From an uncultured Planctomycetaceae bacterium (GTDB lineage: Bacteria > Planctomycetota > Planctomycetia > Pirellulales > Pirellulaceae): a stretch of 64,000 nt of DNA. The position numbers and the translations under genes were made by a program. The stretch is from assembly GCA_937862885.1 (NCBI GenBank), contig CALMEE010000100.1, positions 35,538-99,537 of the forward strand, in the 5' to 3' direction. Below are positions 27,220-36,741 of this stretch, in pieces. Each line of letters begins with the position of its first letter. Positions within the stretch are counted from its first letter, which is position 1. The notes below the pieces were generated by a model. The model saw only the letters and a program-made list of their open reading frames with translations. It was not told where the DNA came from and ran no database searches.

Positions 27220-29766
27220 ATGGGTAGCAATGCAATTAATTTTAACTTGCCCAAAAGCGGCGTTGCTCTGTGCTTACTCGGCACCATATTCTTGATTTTG
27301 ACGAACCGAGCCGAAGCCATGTTTTATGTAGCGGCGGGTTTGGCTTCGCCCGTAAGTTCCGTTGAGACTCGCTTGATAACGAGTATGCAGGATGAAGACG
27401 AAGCCGAGCCGACCGAACGTTCGGGCGAGGAAGGATCCGGAAAATATCTCGGGGGAGCTGCGCTCAAGACCGACCCCGATCTGGTTGCGTTGCTTCAAAA
27501 GGCCGAACAGTATCAGAAGGACGGAAACTATCAGGTTGCCGCGCGGTACTGGCAAACGGTACTCGAGCGAAGTGGTGATACGCTCTACTCTAATAATGGC
27601 GAAACTTATTATGCCATGACGGAGCAAGTCGAGTTGATTCTTGCGCGATTGCCTGAAGAGGGCTTGCGAGCTTACCGCATTTCAGCTGACGCAAATGCAT
27701 TGGAAATTATGGCTCAGGCTAAGGGGAATTATGATGTGGAGACGCTGAGCAAGCTGGTTCGACTGTACTTCATGAGTTCACTCGGCGACGAAGCAGCATT
27801 TCGTTTAGCTGGCATATTTATGGACCAGTTCGATTTCGTGGCCGCGGCGCGACTCCTCAAAAAAATTGTCGAGCAATATCCTCAGCCTAAAGTACCGATG
27901 GCCGACGTGTGGTTACGTCTGGCCATCACTTACACATATTTGGGAGACTCGACGTCGGCTCAATCGGCACTGAACCAAGCTCGAGACATCGGGGGAGCCA
28001 GCAGTGCTGTCATCCGGGAAATTCAGACGTTCGTCGATTCCTCGCCAACCTTAGTCGGTGAATCTATCGTCAGTAACAACTGGACCATGACATTTGGAGG
28101 ACCACGTCGCCTGGGAGTTATGAAGCCGTTGCCGAGTGAATACTTGGAGCATGATTTAGCTCCCATCTGGCAATATGCGTTTGAGCCTTCTGAGACTTTT
28201 GACGAAAGCAACTATGCTGGCGTGATTTTGGCTGGAGACGACGCGACCGATCCGAAAAAAATCTCCGAATCGGTGAGCCCAAAGGAAGCCAATTTCGTGA
28301 ACAAGTGGCGCGAAAATAAATGGCGACCTGCGGGAGGACTCTTGATTTATGATGAAGCCGTCGTATTTAAGACCGGGAGCGATTTGACGGCCTGGGCGTT
28401 GGACCCAGGAGATCGGCCGTTGTGGCGTCCGCTATGGCTTAATCGCTATGTCGAGGATGAATCGAGTCGCGGATTACGGCAGATGATGGAAGCGTACGGA
28501 CGTAGTGGAAGGATATCTGGACGTCGACCGAACGATAGTCAGTCGATTCAATATTTTCAGGATCGTGTGCATCAGTCGACATCGATCTATCGCGGCAATG
28601 TGCTCAATGTCGAAGGAGAACATTATTCTCACGTATCAAAAGCGAGATCGTCACGGCAAAGCGCTCGCGGTTTCCAATATGGCCAACTTCCGAAACGCGG
28701 TCGGACAAACTTTCTAACGGCGTACAACTTGCAAACTGGCAAGCTGATTTGGCGACAACCTCCCGTTGCGGAACTCACGCCTCCCATTAACCCATCCATG
28801 CGATCGGAAACTTCCGACGAGACGGTTGATCTGTTTGCTGACGTTTGTTTCTTAGCGGCCCCGGTCGGCGTCGGGGAATTGATCTTGGCCCCGGTAATGC
28901 AAGGAGGCGCAATTCATCTTTATGCGCTGAATGTCGCTACCGGACAACTCGTGTGGCGATCATTTCTTTGTGACGACCCCTCAAGTGGAGGACAAGCTTA
29001 CTCCCCGATCGAGATTTCGGTCGAAGGAAGCTCGGCGTATGTCACTTGTGGAACTGGAGTGTTGTTTGCCATCGACCCGTTAACTGGGATTATTCAATAC
29101 GCAAGACGCTACGAACGAACGGGAGTTGTCGACAACAGCTTGCAGAATATCGGGATCACCGGACAAATGATTATGGATGGTTGGGAACACGACCTTGTCA
29201 TTCCGTACGGAAATATTTTGTTGATGTTTAGTTCCGACTATTCTTCTATCTGGGCCATCGATCGACAAACAACGAAGTTCGTTTGGCGGACAGACAATCG
29301 GCCGTTCAACAGCAAATTTGAATATTTGATCGGCATCTACGGTGACAAAATCTATCTTGGCGGCAGCGATTCGATTGCAGCGGTGAGCATTCCCGCTCAA
29401 GGTAGGTGGGAATGGATTGAGGAGTTTAATGGCGAGACGTCTTACGGTCGAGCGTTCTTGACTGAAGATGGAATTTACGTTCCCATCGAGGATTCAATCG
29501 CCCATTATTCTCTGGACGGTAACAAGGGCAGAGGTAATCTCATTGCTCGCGTCGGCGTTCGTCAGGGCTTGGACGCACCCGTCGGCAATTTATTTAGCGA
29601 TGGACGCAAGATCTGGGTTGTCGGGGCAAGTCGTTTGATGGCTTTGGGTAAGGCTCCCGAAATATCGACCTCTGCTGACGATCCCTTCGATGACGAAGAT
29701 GCCGCGGAAGTTGACGCCGCTGACGAACAACATGACGAAGCTGCGGAACGCGATGACGATGGCTAG
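27220..29766 (+). CDS. Secreted TPR and PQQ-type beta-propeller protein
   Basis: The 848-residue protein begins with a signal or anchor segment (VALCLLGTIFLILTN). A helical tetratricopeptide-like region follows (about residues 85-270, with YQKDGNYQVAARYWQTVLE and LLKKIVEQYPQPKVPMADVWLRLAITYTYLGD). Next is a BamB-like PQQ-repeat propeller with blades such as LTAYNLQTGKLIWRQPPV, LYALNVATGQLVWRSFL and IWAIDRQTTKFVWR. The C-terminus is extremely acidic. It lies 30 bases after the BatA-like gene and 57 bases before the next, so it is part of the train. It could scaffold proteins in the periplasm or sense ligands. Confidence 0.88.
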   Translation: MGSNAINFNLPKSGVALCLLGTIFLILTNRAEAMFYVAAGLASPVSSVETRLITSMQDEDEAEPTERSGEEGSGKYLGGAALKTDPDLVALLQKAEQYQKDGNYQVAARYWQTVLERSGDTLYSNNGETYYAMTEQVELILARLPEEGLRAYRISADANALEIMAQAKGNYDVETLSKLVRLYFMSSLGDEAAFRLAGIFMDQFDFVAAARLLKKIVEQYPQPKVPMADVWLRLAITYTYLGDSTSAQSALNQARDIGGASSAVIREIQTFVDSSPTLVGESIVSNNWTMTFGGPRRLGVMKPLPSEYLEHDLAPIWQYAFEPSETFDESNYAGVILAGDDATDPKKISESVSPKEANFVNKWRENKWRPAGGLLIYDEAVVFKTGSDLTAWALDPGDRPLWRPLWLNRYVEDESSRGLRQMMEAYGRSGRISGRRPNDSQSIQYFQDRVHQSTSIYRGNVLNVEGEHYSHVSKARSSRQSARGFQYGQLPKRGRTNFLTAYNLQTGKLIWRQPPVAELTPPINPSMRSETSDETVDLFADVCFLAAPVGVGELILAPVMQGGAIHLYALNVATGQLVWRSFLCDDPSSGGQAYSPIEISVEGSSAYVTCGTGVLFAIDPLTGIIQYARRYERTGVVDNSLQNIGITGQMIMDGWEHDLVIPYGNILLMFSSDYSSIWAIDRQTTKFVWRTDNRPFNSKFEYLIGIYGDKIYLGGSDSIAAVSIPAQGRWEWIEEFNGETSYGRAFLTEDGIYVPIEDSIAHYSLDGNKGRGNLIARVGVRQGLDAPVGNLFSDGRKIWVVGASRLMALGKAPEISTSADDPFDDEDAAEVDAADEQHDEAAERDDDG

Positions 29767-29823
29767 ATTGTCGGCAACGATTACACAGCTTAGTCGGCAT
29801 TGCAAAATCTTTGGAAATACTTA

Positions 29824-32436
29824 ATGGTTGCTCAAGAGTCAATTTTACGAATGATTTTAGGAGACGATGCGACGCGGGATGGCGTCCCGCAGTTGCAGTG
29901 GATGAATATGCCCGAATCTTGGGGCGTGTTCGTGTTAATTGCGATCATCATGGCGATTGCTATCGTCGTGTTCTGGCTCTACGTGCGAGAAATCAAGTCG
30001 TGTCCCACGCCAATCAAGGTGTTTCTGGCTATATTGCGGTTTGTGGTACTCGCCATGCTGGTAATTTTGTTTTTGAACCCGTCGATTCGTTTCGTTCACA
30101 AACATTCGCTGAAACCGACGATTGCGTTTGCGCGAGATGCATCGTTATCTTTTTCGCGTCGCGACGCTTATCAATCGGAGCCGTTGGTTGAAAAGGTTGC
30201 TGCTGCGACCCAATGGGATCAACAAGACATACAAGCTGGGCGTTTCAGTCGAGCGGAAATCCTGGAAAGGTCGCTCGTTCAAAATGAGGGCGAAGTCGTT
30301 CAACTGCTCCGCGAAAAAGGAGCATTACGTATTGTCGATTTCTCCGATTTCTTGGACAACGTAGCGCTAATTCCTGCCGGCGGATCCGCGACGAGTGAAT
30401 CGAATCAATCATCAACCAGCCGGCGGGATGAGAATCGTGGCGCGAGTCAAGATACCACTAGGGATGGCGACAATGGCGCTTTGGATGTCCGTAATGGCGC
30501 CACAGATCGCCCAGAAGACCGACTTACAGACGCGTTGTTACCTCCTTTGACGGCCGCTGGAAAGGGAACTGACATATCATTGTTGCTTCGCGAGTTGCTG
30601 AATGATTCAAGTCGACTCTCGGCAATCGTGATTGCCAGCGACGGCCAACACAACGGATCCGAGAGTGACCTGCAGGATCTTGCTCGCCAGGCTCAAGAAA
30701 AAGGCATTCCCATATATACCGTTGGAGTTGGAGATCCGACTAGGCCCCGCAATATTGCGATTACCGATGTGTATGTGCGAGACAAGGCACAACCGAACGA
30801 ACCATTTGAGATCGAGGTCTTATTTCAGCTGGAAGACATTCAAGAGTCGGAGATTGCTGTTGAACTGATCGAGCATGAACTCAATGCAGCGGGCGAATCG
30901 GCTTCCGAAAAGGTCGTTGCAACCGAGACCCTAAACAACGATGGGCAAGGGCGCCAGCGAATCAAGTTCCAACGCGTGGTTCGGACTCCGAGCATGCTGA
31001 AGTACACCGTCAAAGTGCAACCCGTTTCTGGCGAGACTGAGTTATCCGATAACGAAATGCGATCTTCGATTGTGGAAGTTGTCGATGAGAAAATAAAGGT
31101 GCTGCTCGTCTCGGGTAGCCCTAGTTGGGAATTTCAGTTATTGCAACGCTTGCTCCAACGCGACTCGATGATTGCCCTGAGCTGCTGGCTGCAGACAATG
31201 GATGAGGACCGCCCACAGGAAGGCAACGAGCCGATTTCGGAACTTCCGCGGACAATTGAAGAGTTAGGCCACTATAACGTCATCATGTTACTGGATCCGG
31301 ACCCAAGAGAATTTGATGAGGAGTGGGTTGAGGCGATTCAGATTTTTTGCCGTCGTCGCGCGGGTGGTGTTTTCTATATGGCTGGTCGTAAGTATACGAG
31401 TCTATTCATGACCCTCAATCGGCTTAAAGGCTTTCGAGACATGATGCCAGTCCGTTTTGGCGATGACAACTTTATGGCAATGGCTGAAGCAGACCTAGAT
31501 ACTGCGGCTGTGCAGCAGCGCACTGGGGGTATGATGTACGTAAAACATAATTTGGATCATCCCATCATGAGCTTCAGTAAGGATTCAGGTGTCAACGAAT
31601 CCATTTGGGGAAAGATGCCCTCCGTGTTATGGAACTACCCAACCTTCGCTGCAAAACCCACTGGGCAGGTCTTGTTAGAGCGCGGTGGTAATGCGGGTGA
31701 ACAGCTCAGCCAACCCTTACTCGTTGCTGGTCGTTTCGGTGCTGGCAATGTCGTGTTCATGAGTTTCAATGGTACTTGGCGTTGGCGAAGCTTGGGGGTG
31801 CAGGCGGAGTATTTCGACCGCTTCTGGATCCAACTCGTGCGATTCTTGGTGGAAACTCGATCTCTACAAGGGTCGCGGCGAGGTGTGATTGACACTGACC
31901 GCACCGAATATGAGTTAGGAAATCGCGTAACGTTAATCGCTCAGATTGATGACGAACAATTCCAACCTCTCAACGCCCCATCCGTTCCCGCCGTCATTCG
32001 CGGAGATGACGGAAACGTACAGACCCTTGAACTGAAAGCAACACCGGGCCAGATCGGCAGTTTTGAGGCGACCTATGTTGCTCAACAAATTGGAAACTTT
32101 CAAGTATTCGTCAATCTACCAGGAGTCGACGATGATAGTGGTATTGAGTCCATCAACTTTCGCGTAGATGCACCGAGTATCGAACTGCAGTCTTATTGGT
32201 TAGACGAGAAGCTGTTGCGAGAGATCGCTGAATTATCGGGCGGTAGGTATTATTCGATCGATCAACTAAAACAATTGGCGATGGATATTCCGGAGGTAGA
32301 GACAATTACCGAATACAATACACCGCCGGAACCGATCTGGGATATTTCTCCCACTTTGCGTTATTTGGTGTTCTTATTGCCTTTCTTGTTGTTGACAGTG
32401 GAATGGGCTGTTCGTAAACGTTTCCGTTTGTTGTGA
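29824..32436 (+). CDS. Membrane protein with VWA and glutamine-amidotransferase-like domains
   Basis: Starting at ATG 29824 (GGAAA 6 bases upstream; a TTG eight codons earlier is the alternative), the product has 870 residues. Two N-terminal transmembrane segments (WGVFVLIAIIMAIAIVVFWLYV and FLAILRFVVLAMLVILFLNP) precede a degenerate VWA domain with MIDAS-like DASLS and the IVIASDGQHNGSESDL strand. A class-I glutamine-amidotransferase-like fold then spans about residues 410-620 (KVLLVSGSPSWEFQLLQRLL), and a C-terminal helix ends with KRFRLL. This is the BatB-like or YegL-like partner common in planctomycete MoxR clusters. Confidence 0.85.
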   Translation: MVAQESILRMILGDDATRDGVPQLQWMNMPESWGVFVLIAIIMAIAIVVFWLYVREIKSCPTPIKVFLAILRFVVLAMLVILFLNPSIRFVHKHSLKPTIAFARDASLSFSRRDAYQSEPLVEKVAAATQWDQQDIQAGRFSRAEILERSLVQNEGEVVQLLREKGALRIVDFSDFLDNVALIPAGGSATSESNQSSTSRRDENRGASQDTTRDGDNGALDVRNGATDRPEDRLTDALLPPLTAAGKGTDISLLLRELLNDSSRLSAIVIASDGQHNGSESDLQDLARQAQEKGIPIYTVGVGDPTRPRNIAITDVYVRDKAQPNEPFEIEVLFQLEDIQESEIAVELIEHELNAAGESASEKVVATETLNNDGQGRQRIKFQRVVRTPSMLKYTVKVQPVSGETELSDNEMRSSIVEVVDEKIKVLLVSGSPSWEFQLLQRLLQRDSMIALSCWLQTMDEDRPQEGNEPISELPRTIEELGHYNVIMLLDPDPREFDEEWVEAIQIFCRRRAGGVFYMAGRKYTSLFMTLNRLKGFRDMMPVRFGDDNFMAMAEADLDTAAVQQRTGGMMYVKHNLDHPIMSFSKDSGVNESIWGKMPSVLWNYPTFAAKPTGQVLLERGGNAGEQLSQPLLVAGRFGAGNVVFMSFNGTWRWRSLGVQAEYFDRFWIQLVRFLVETRSLQGSRRGVIDTDRTEYELGNRVTLIAQIDDEQFQPLNAPSVPAVIRGDDGNVQTLELKATPGQIGSFEATYVAQQIGNFQVFVNLPGVDDDSGIESINFRVDAPSIELQSYWLDEKLLREIAELSGGRYYSIDQLKQLAMDIPEVETITEYNTPPEPIWDISPTLRYLVFLLPFLLLTVEWAVRKRFRLL

Positions 32437-32550
32437 TCGTGCAAATAGTTACGAGAGCTGTCCATTTGAGTATGCACGGTGTGGTCGAGATCGGAACGGT
32501 TTACATACTTTTTGCCTCACACCGTAGAATGTCTTTATAAAGGTTGTTAG

Positions 32551-34821
32551 ATGTCGTCAATTTCGATGGGACAGGGAATCCCGGGTGTCATTGCCAGCCG
32601 AATTCGCGCGATGCGACGCAAGCTTTCGGGTTGGCTACTCGTTCGAGGCTTCAGCCAAGTCTTATTAGTTCTTCTGGCCCTCGTATTGTTGGACGCTGTG
32701 ATTGATCGCTATTTCAAGATGGATACCGCGCAGCGCACGATTATGTTGGTCGTGATGGTTGCCATCCTCTTCGGCTTTGTCTACTGGCGTTTGGTCCGGC
32801 CATTTCTAGCGAAAGTGAGTGACGATGCCTTAATTTTGCAAGTCGAGAAGACGTATTCGCACTTAAAGGAAAGTCTGATCAGCAGCGTGCAATTTGCCCG
32901 TGAGGGGATCGGCGTGAAACAAGGGGTTTCCGATGATATGGTGCAAGCGACCATACGCCAGGGAATTGATACCGCTTCGTCACTTGACTTTACAAAGTCA
33001 CTGCATGTTTCCCGATTTGTTGTCTATTGCCTGCTATTGATCGTTGGTCTGTGTGGTTTGGCCGGTTTGGCGTACGGTGTTTCGTCGACTGAATTCTGGC
33101 GTATTTGGTTCAACCGGAACGTTTTGTTAACCGAAGATACCTGGCCGCAAAATACCTATCTGATTGTTGACGGTGTCAATGACGGAGCGGTCGTGATGAA
33201 GCGGGGTGAAGACCATTTGCAACGCGTTTTCGTCGATATGGAACGCAGTTCGATTACGGATGTGGAGGTCACCATCGAGACTGACCACACTGCTGGTCGC
33301 GGCCCGCAAAAAATGCAGAGACAGGGGGCTTACGAACATCACTTCGAATTCAGAAATCTCAGCAATCCATTTCGTTTTCGCGTGCGAGGTGGCGACCACG
33401 TGTCAGCCTGGATTTCGGCGACGCTTGTCGATCCTCCGACAGTTGCGGAGCTTGAACTTTCGGCGACGTTGCCGGCTTACGCAAACTCGCAAGTGGAAAA
33501 GTTTCCGTCAGGAGCAGGGCCACATGCCGTGCTTAGCGGCAGTTCCTTGAGCATCAAAGCCATCACGAACAAGCCCGTAAAATCTGCTTTTCTCAGACAT
33601 GAGGGGGGCGAGACTCTGCCTCTGCAAATTGAGGGAGAAACTCAACTTGCTGTAACTATTCCTGCGGAAGCAGTTTCTGGTGGAAAATATACGTTCGATC
33701 TTATCGACACCAATGATATGACATCCAGCAGACCTTCGAGTTTCCAAGTCCGCATCAAACCAGATCGTGCTCCTCAGGTGCGTGCGACTCTGCAAGGAGT
33801 CAGCGGCATCGTGGTCCCCAAGGCTATTGTTCCGGTTTCGTTCACGGTACTTGACGAGTTTGCAATAACAACGGTCGACTATTACCTTTATTGGCTGGGG
33901 GATTCCGCCGATTCAGTCCGTCAGGAGTTAACCACCCCGATTGCCGAGGTCGCGAATCAATTAGGTGGGCATGAGGTTAAGGCATTAACACGCTACGATC
34001 TTCGCCCATTAAATCTCCCGGAAGGAGTGGGACTACGCATAAAAATTTTGGCCACGGATAACAATCTGCAAACTGGTCCAGGCATCGGGGAAAGCCGTGA
34101 GTTTTTGTTGCGAGTTGTTTCAGAACAAGAACTCCGATCCGACCTGCTGCGCCGCGAAATCGAGCAGCGTCAAGCGTTCGAGTTCGCCTACAAAAACCAA
34201 GAGCAACTGATGGTCGATCTGCGAGCGCTTGCAGCGGCCCAACTCGAACGGAGCGATCCAGAAGCAGCTACTGCTAAAGTGTTAGAGATGCAACGGCGTC
34301 AAAAAATTCTTGGCACGAATCTCGTCGGTATCGCTGACCGCTTCGAAACGTTTGTCGAAGAAGCCCGCAACAATCGGCTGGACGAAACCGTCACCGAAGT
34401 TGATGGCCAGCGGTCGATCGAGCGCCGCTTGATTGAACAAATTATTGGACCCATTCGTGATTTAGATGAAAACGAGATTTTCGGTGCTTCGCAAAGCTTC
34501 GAAAGCGTTCGACGCTCAGCTACTGATCCGGAGCCGTTCGCGCAAGCCGCCCGGGAAACCGCTCAAGTGCAGGAGATCATTCTGACAAAGATGCAGGCGA
34601 TTTTAGCGGCCATGGAAGATTCAGAAACTTACCAACAAATTATTAACCAAGCAATTATCGTGAAGCGTGATCAGGAAGATCTGCGCCGTCAGGCCGAAAA
34701 GCGACGCCAGCAGGGAGTCGAAGACATATTCGACAATATCGATGATCTATTCGATGATGACGATGCGGAGCACGACAAACAAGACGAAACGAAAGAAGGC
34801 GATGGCAAACAAGAGAAATGA
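32551..34821 (+). CDS. DUF4175-like membrane protein with coiled-coil tail
   Basis: The 756-residue protein has two N-terminal transmembrane helices (about residues 35-53 and 62-80), a third at about 150-175 (VVYCLLLIVGLCGLAGLAYG), and an extracytoplasmic region of Ig-like strands (about 270-500). A long charged coiled coil begins near 520 (LRSDLLRREIEQRQAFEFAYKNQEQL). The tail is glutamate- and aspartate-rich (DDLFDDDDAEHDKQDE). The arrangement matches the DUF4175 family. It closes the MoxR train, 114 bases after the VWA/GATase gene. Its function is unknown; a structural role in the envelope complex is an inference. Confidence 0.8.
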   Translation: MSSISMGQGIPGVIASRIRAMRRKLSGWLLVRGFSQVLLVLLALVLLDAVIDRYFKMDTAQRTIMLVVMVAILFGFVYWRLVRPFLAKVSDDALILQVEKTYSHLKESLISSVQFAREGIGVKQGVSDDMVQATIRQGIDTASSLDFTKSLHVSRFVVYCLLLIVGLCGLAGLAYGVSSTEFWRIWFNRNVLLTEDTWPQNTYLIVDGVNDGAVVMKRGEDHLQRVFVDMERSSITDVEVTIETDHTAGRGPQKMQRQGAYEHHFEFRNLSNPFRFRVRGGDHVSAWISATLVDPPTVAELELSATLPAYANSQVEKFPSGAGPHAVLSGSSLSIKAITNKPVKSAFLRHEGGETLPLQIEGETQLAVTIPAEAVSGGKYTFDLIDTNDMTSSRPSSFQVRIKPDRAPQVRATLQGVSGIVVPKAIVPVSFTVLDEFAITTVDYYLYWLGDSADSVRQELTTPIAEVANQLGGHEVKALTRYDLRPLNLPEGVGLRIKILATDNNLQTGPGIGESREFLLRVVSEQELRSDLLRREIEQRQAFEFAYKNQEQLMVDLRALAAAQLERSDPEAATAKVLEMQRRQKILGTNLVGIADRFETFVEEARNNRLDETVTEVDGQRSIERRLIEQIIGPIRDLDENEIFGASQSFESVRRSATDPEPFAQAARETAQVQEIILTKMQAILAAMEDSETYQQIINQAIIVKRDQEDLRRQAEKRRQQGVEDIFDNIDDLFDDDDAEHDKQDETKEGDGKQEK

Positions 34822-34908
34822 CGGCGGGTGTGTCTAAAATCACGGTTGTTTAATACTTGACTTCTTCCGATTTTACCAAAGGCCTTTCCAATCGATACAA
34901 TTGAAGGG

Positions 34909-35523
34909 ATGGTTAATTCAAACGCGTTGCAGCCTGGCCAAAAGAATCAGGGAAAACCTAAAGGTTATCGACGATGGTTGGGGTTGGGGCTTTTTATTTG
35001 CGCTATCATTGTAGGATACTACCTTTTTGTCGAGATGACGATGTCGAGAATCCAAGTGGGAGATCGCGCACCAGATTTCACGGCACTGACGCACACTGGT
35101 GTGGAATTCCAATTATCTGACTACCTCGGAAAGAAGGCTGTCGTACTCTATTTCTATCCTAAAGATGATACTTCAGTGTGTACGGCCCAAGCATGTTCGT
35201 TCCGAGATGCCTACGAGCAATTCAAAGACGCTGGAGCCGAAGTTATCGGCGTCAGTAGCGACAGTGAAGAGAGTCATCGTAATTTTGCTTCGGCTCAACG
35301 TCTCCCGTTTCAATTAATTAGCGATCACGATCAATCATTGCGCAAAGCTTTCGGCGTCCCGAAGACGCTTGGGTTGTTGCCCGGTCGCGTCACCTATGTG
35401 ATCGATCGAGAGGGAATTGTGCGACATATCTTCAACTCCCAATTGAATGCCGACCGTCATATCACCGAATCTTTGGAAACAGTGCGGAAGTTGTTTAACG
35501 AAAGTCAAGAATCTGTGGAATAG
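34909..35523 (+). CDS. Membrane-anchored thioredoxin-dependent peroxiredoxin (Bcp/PrxQ type)
   Basis: The 204-residue product has an uncleaved transmembrane segment (about residues 24-41, GLGLFICAIIVGYYLF), then a full peroxiredoxin domain. Its motifs are VGDRAPDFTALTHTG, LYFYPKDDTSVCTAQACSFRD (peroxidatic Cys in SVCTAQ and resolving Cys five residues later, as in PrxQ) and FGVPKTLGLLPGRVTYVIDREG. It reduces peroxides with thiols and would act at the outer face of the membrane. GAAGGG abuts the ATG unusually closely; an internal Met at residue 43 or 45 would give a soluble form. It lies 87 bases after the MoxR train. Confidence 0.92.
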   Translation: MVNSNALQPGQKNQGKPKGYRRWLGLGLFICAIIVGYYLFVEMTMSRIQVGDRAPDFTALTHTGVEFQLSDYLGKKAVVLYFYPKDDTSVCTAQACSFRDAYEQFKDAGAEVIGVSSDSEESHRNFASAQRLPFQLISDHDQSLRKAFGVPKTLGLLPGRVTYVIDREGIVRHIFNSQLNADRHITESLETVRKLFNESQESVE

Positions 35524-35620
35524 TCTAGTCTTCAACATGCGACTAACGGCTATCGTCGGGTAAACCACATCGCGGTACGCAGTTGAGGCATTAGAAGGAA
35601 ATACCTCGCCTGCATGTAGT

Positions 35621-36568
35621 CTATCTCAGCGACGTATTCAACATGTGCTGCCATGTCTGACGCAAGGCATGAGCGCTGGCACGCAATTGATTCTCTTCCA
35701 CTGGCCAAAACGACAAGGCAAGATGGTCCGCGACGCCGGATCTTCCGACGACTGTGGGGACCGACAGGCTGATATCCCGAATTCCGGCAATTTTGCCGAA
35801 TTGAAGTGACGAAACCGGAAGAATGCGTTTCTGGTCCAATACAATCGATTCGACAACATCAGCGATTGCCACGCCGACAGCAAACCCTGCACCACCTTTG
35901 GTTCGAATGACTTCCGCACCAGACTTCTTAGTTTGTTCTAAGGCCAGACTGGCCAATTGCGTTGACCAATTGTGGAATTTATCAATCGGCAATCCAGCAA
36001 TGGTTGCTGACGACCAAATTGGGACCATGGAATCGCCGTGCTCGCCCAATACCAATGCCGAGACTTGAGAAGGCGGCACCTGCAACTGGCCGGCCAAAAT
36101 ACTGCGGAAACGAATCGTATCGAGTTGCGTTCCCAAGCCAATGATTTGGTTCGCAGGTAGATCGAGTGTTTGGGTGGCCAACTGGGTCAACAGATCGACG
36201 GGATTCGAGACGACCAACACGATGGCGGTTGGTTTGGTTCCGACTGCTTGAATTTCAGCCAAGATGCCACGAAACAATTGCGTGTTACGATTGATAAGAT
36301 CGAGCCGACTTTCATTCGGCTGTCGTCGCAAGCCAGCGGTAATACAGATTATATCGCTGTCAACATAATCGCGAGCACAACCCGTACGGACGATTTGATC
36401 GGCCAATAACGGGCCACAATGTTTCAAATCCAGGGCCTGCCCCTGTGCTAAGTCTTGATTGACATCGATCAACACGATTTCCCGAACCGTTCCACAATTT
36501 TGCAACGCAAATGCGGTACAGGATCCGACCAAACCACCACCGCCAACGATTGAGAGTTTTGTGCTCAT
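35621..36568 (-). CDS. Lactate/malate dehydrogenase homologue of the BMC operon
   Basis: The 315-residue NAD-dependent 2-hydroxyacid dehydrogenase is the last gene of the BMC operon. Visible features are the dinucleotide fold (SIVGGGGLVGSCTAF), D35 for NAD preference, active-site D150 and R153 (LDTIRFR), H177 (GEHGDS), and loop residues R82 and R88 in AGLRRQPNESR. In LDHs the residue at the R82 position is Gln (Q102); in MDHs it is Arg. By analogy with the P. limnophila locus it should re-oxidise NADH inside the shell, perhaps by reducing lactaldehyde or a related carbonyl. Its start codon is only 5 bases after the stop of the aldolase extension, which suggests coupled translation. Confidence 0.9.
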   Translation of the reverse strand: MSTKLSIVGGGGLVGSCTAFALQNCGTVREIVLIDVNQDLAQGQALDLKHCGPLLADQIVRTGCARDYVDSDIICITAGLRRQPNESRLDLINRNTQLFRGILAEIQAVGTKPTAIVLVVSNPVDLLTQLATQTLDLPANQIIGLGTQLDTIRFRSILAGQLQVPPSQVSALVLGEHGDSMVPIWSSATIAGLPIDKFHNWSTQLASLALEQTKKSGAEVIRTKGGAGFAVGVAIADVVESIVLDQKRILPVSSLQFGKIAGIRDISLSVPTVVGRSGVADHLALSFWPVEENQLRASAHALRQTWQHMLNTSLR

Positions 36569-36573
36569 AAGTT

Positions 36574-36741
36574 TTACCTTCGTGTTTGCAGAGCCTGAAA
36601 CACGCGATCCGTGATTTCCTGGATTAACTTCTCGCGGTCGGGACTGGCAGCGGACATTCCAGTCGAGGAACGACTGAATGAGGGTTGTTCGCTAGAATCT
36701 GGGTGAGGCTCGAATGCTTTCTGCGAAACCCCAGCTGCCGA
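36574..36741 (-). other. In-frame post-stop extension of the aldolase encoding an encapsulation peptide
   Basis: After the aldolase's TGA at 36744-36742 the same frame stays open for 55 codons and ends at TAA (36576-36574). It first encodes a Ser/Ala/Pro-rich linker (SAAGVSQKAFEPHPDSSEQP), then, after SAASPDR, the amphipathic helix EKLIQEITDRVFQAL. That linker-plus-helix pattern is the hallmark of C-terminal encapsulation peptides that recruit cargo to BMC shells. The reading frame was checked codon by codon. Whether it is translated (readthrough, restart at the internal ATG 36657, or a wild-type allele lacking the stop) is unknown. Confidence 0.85.
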
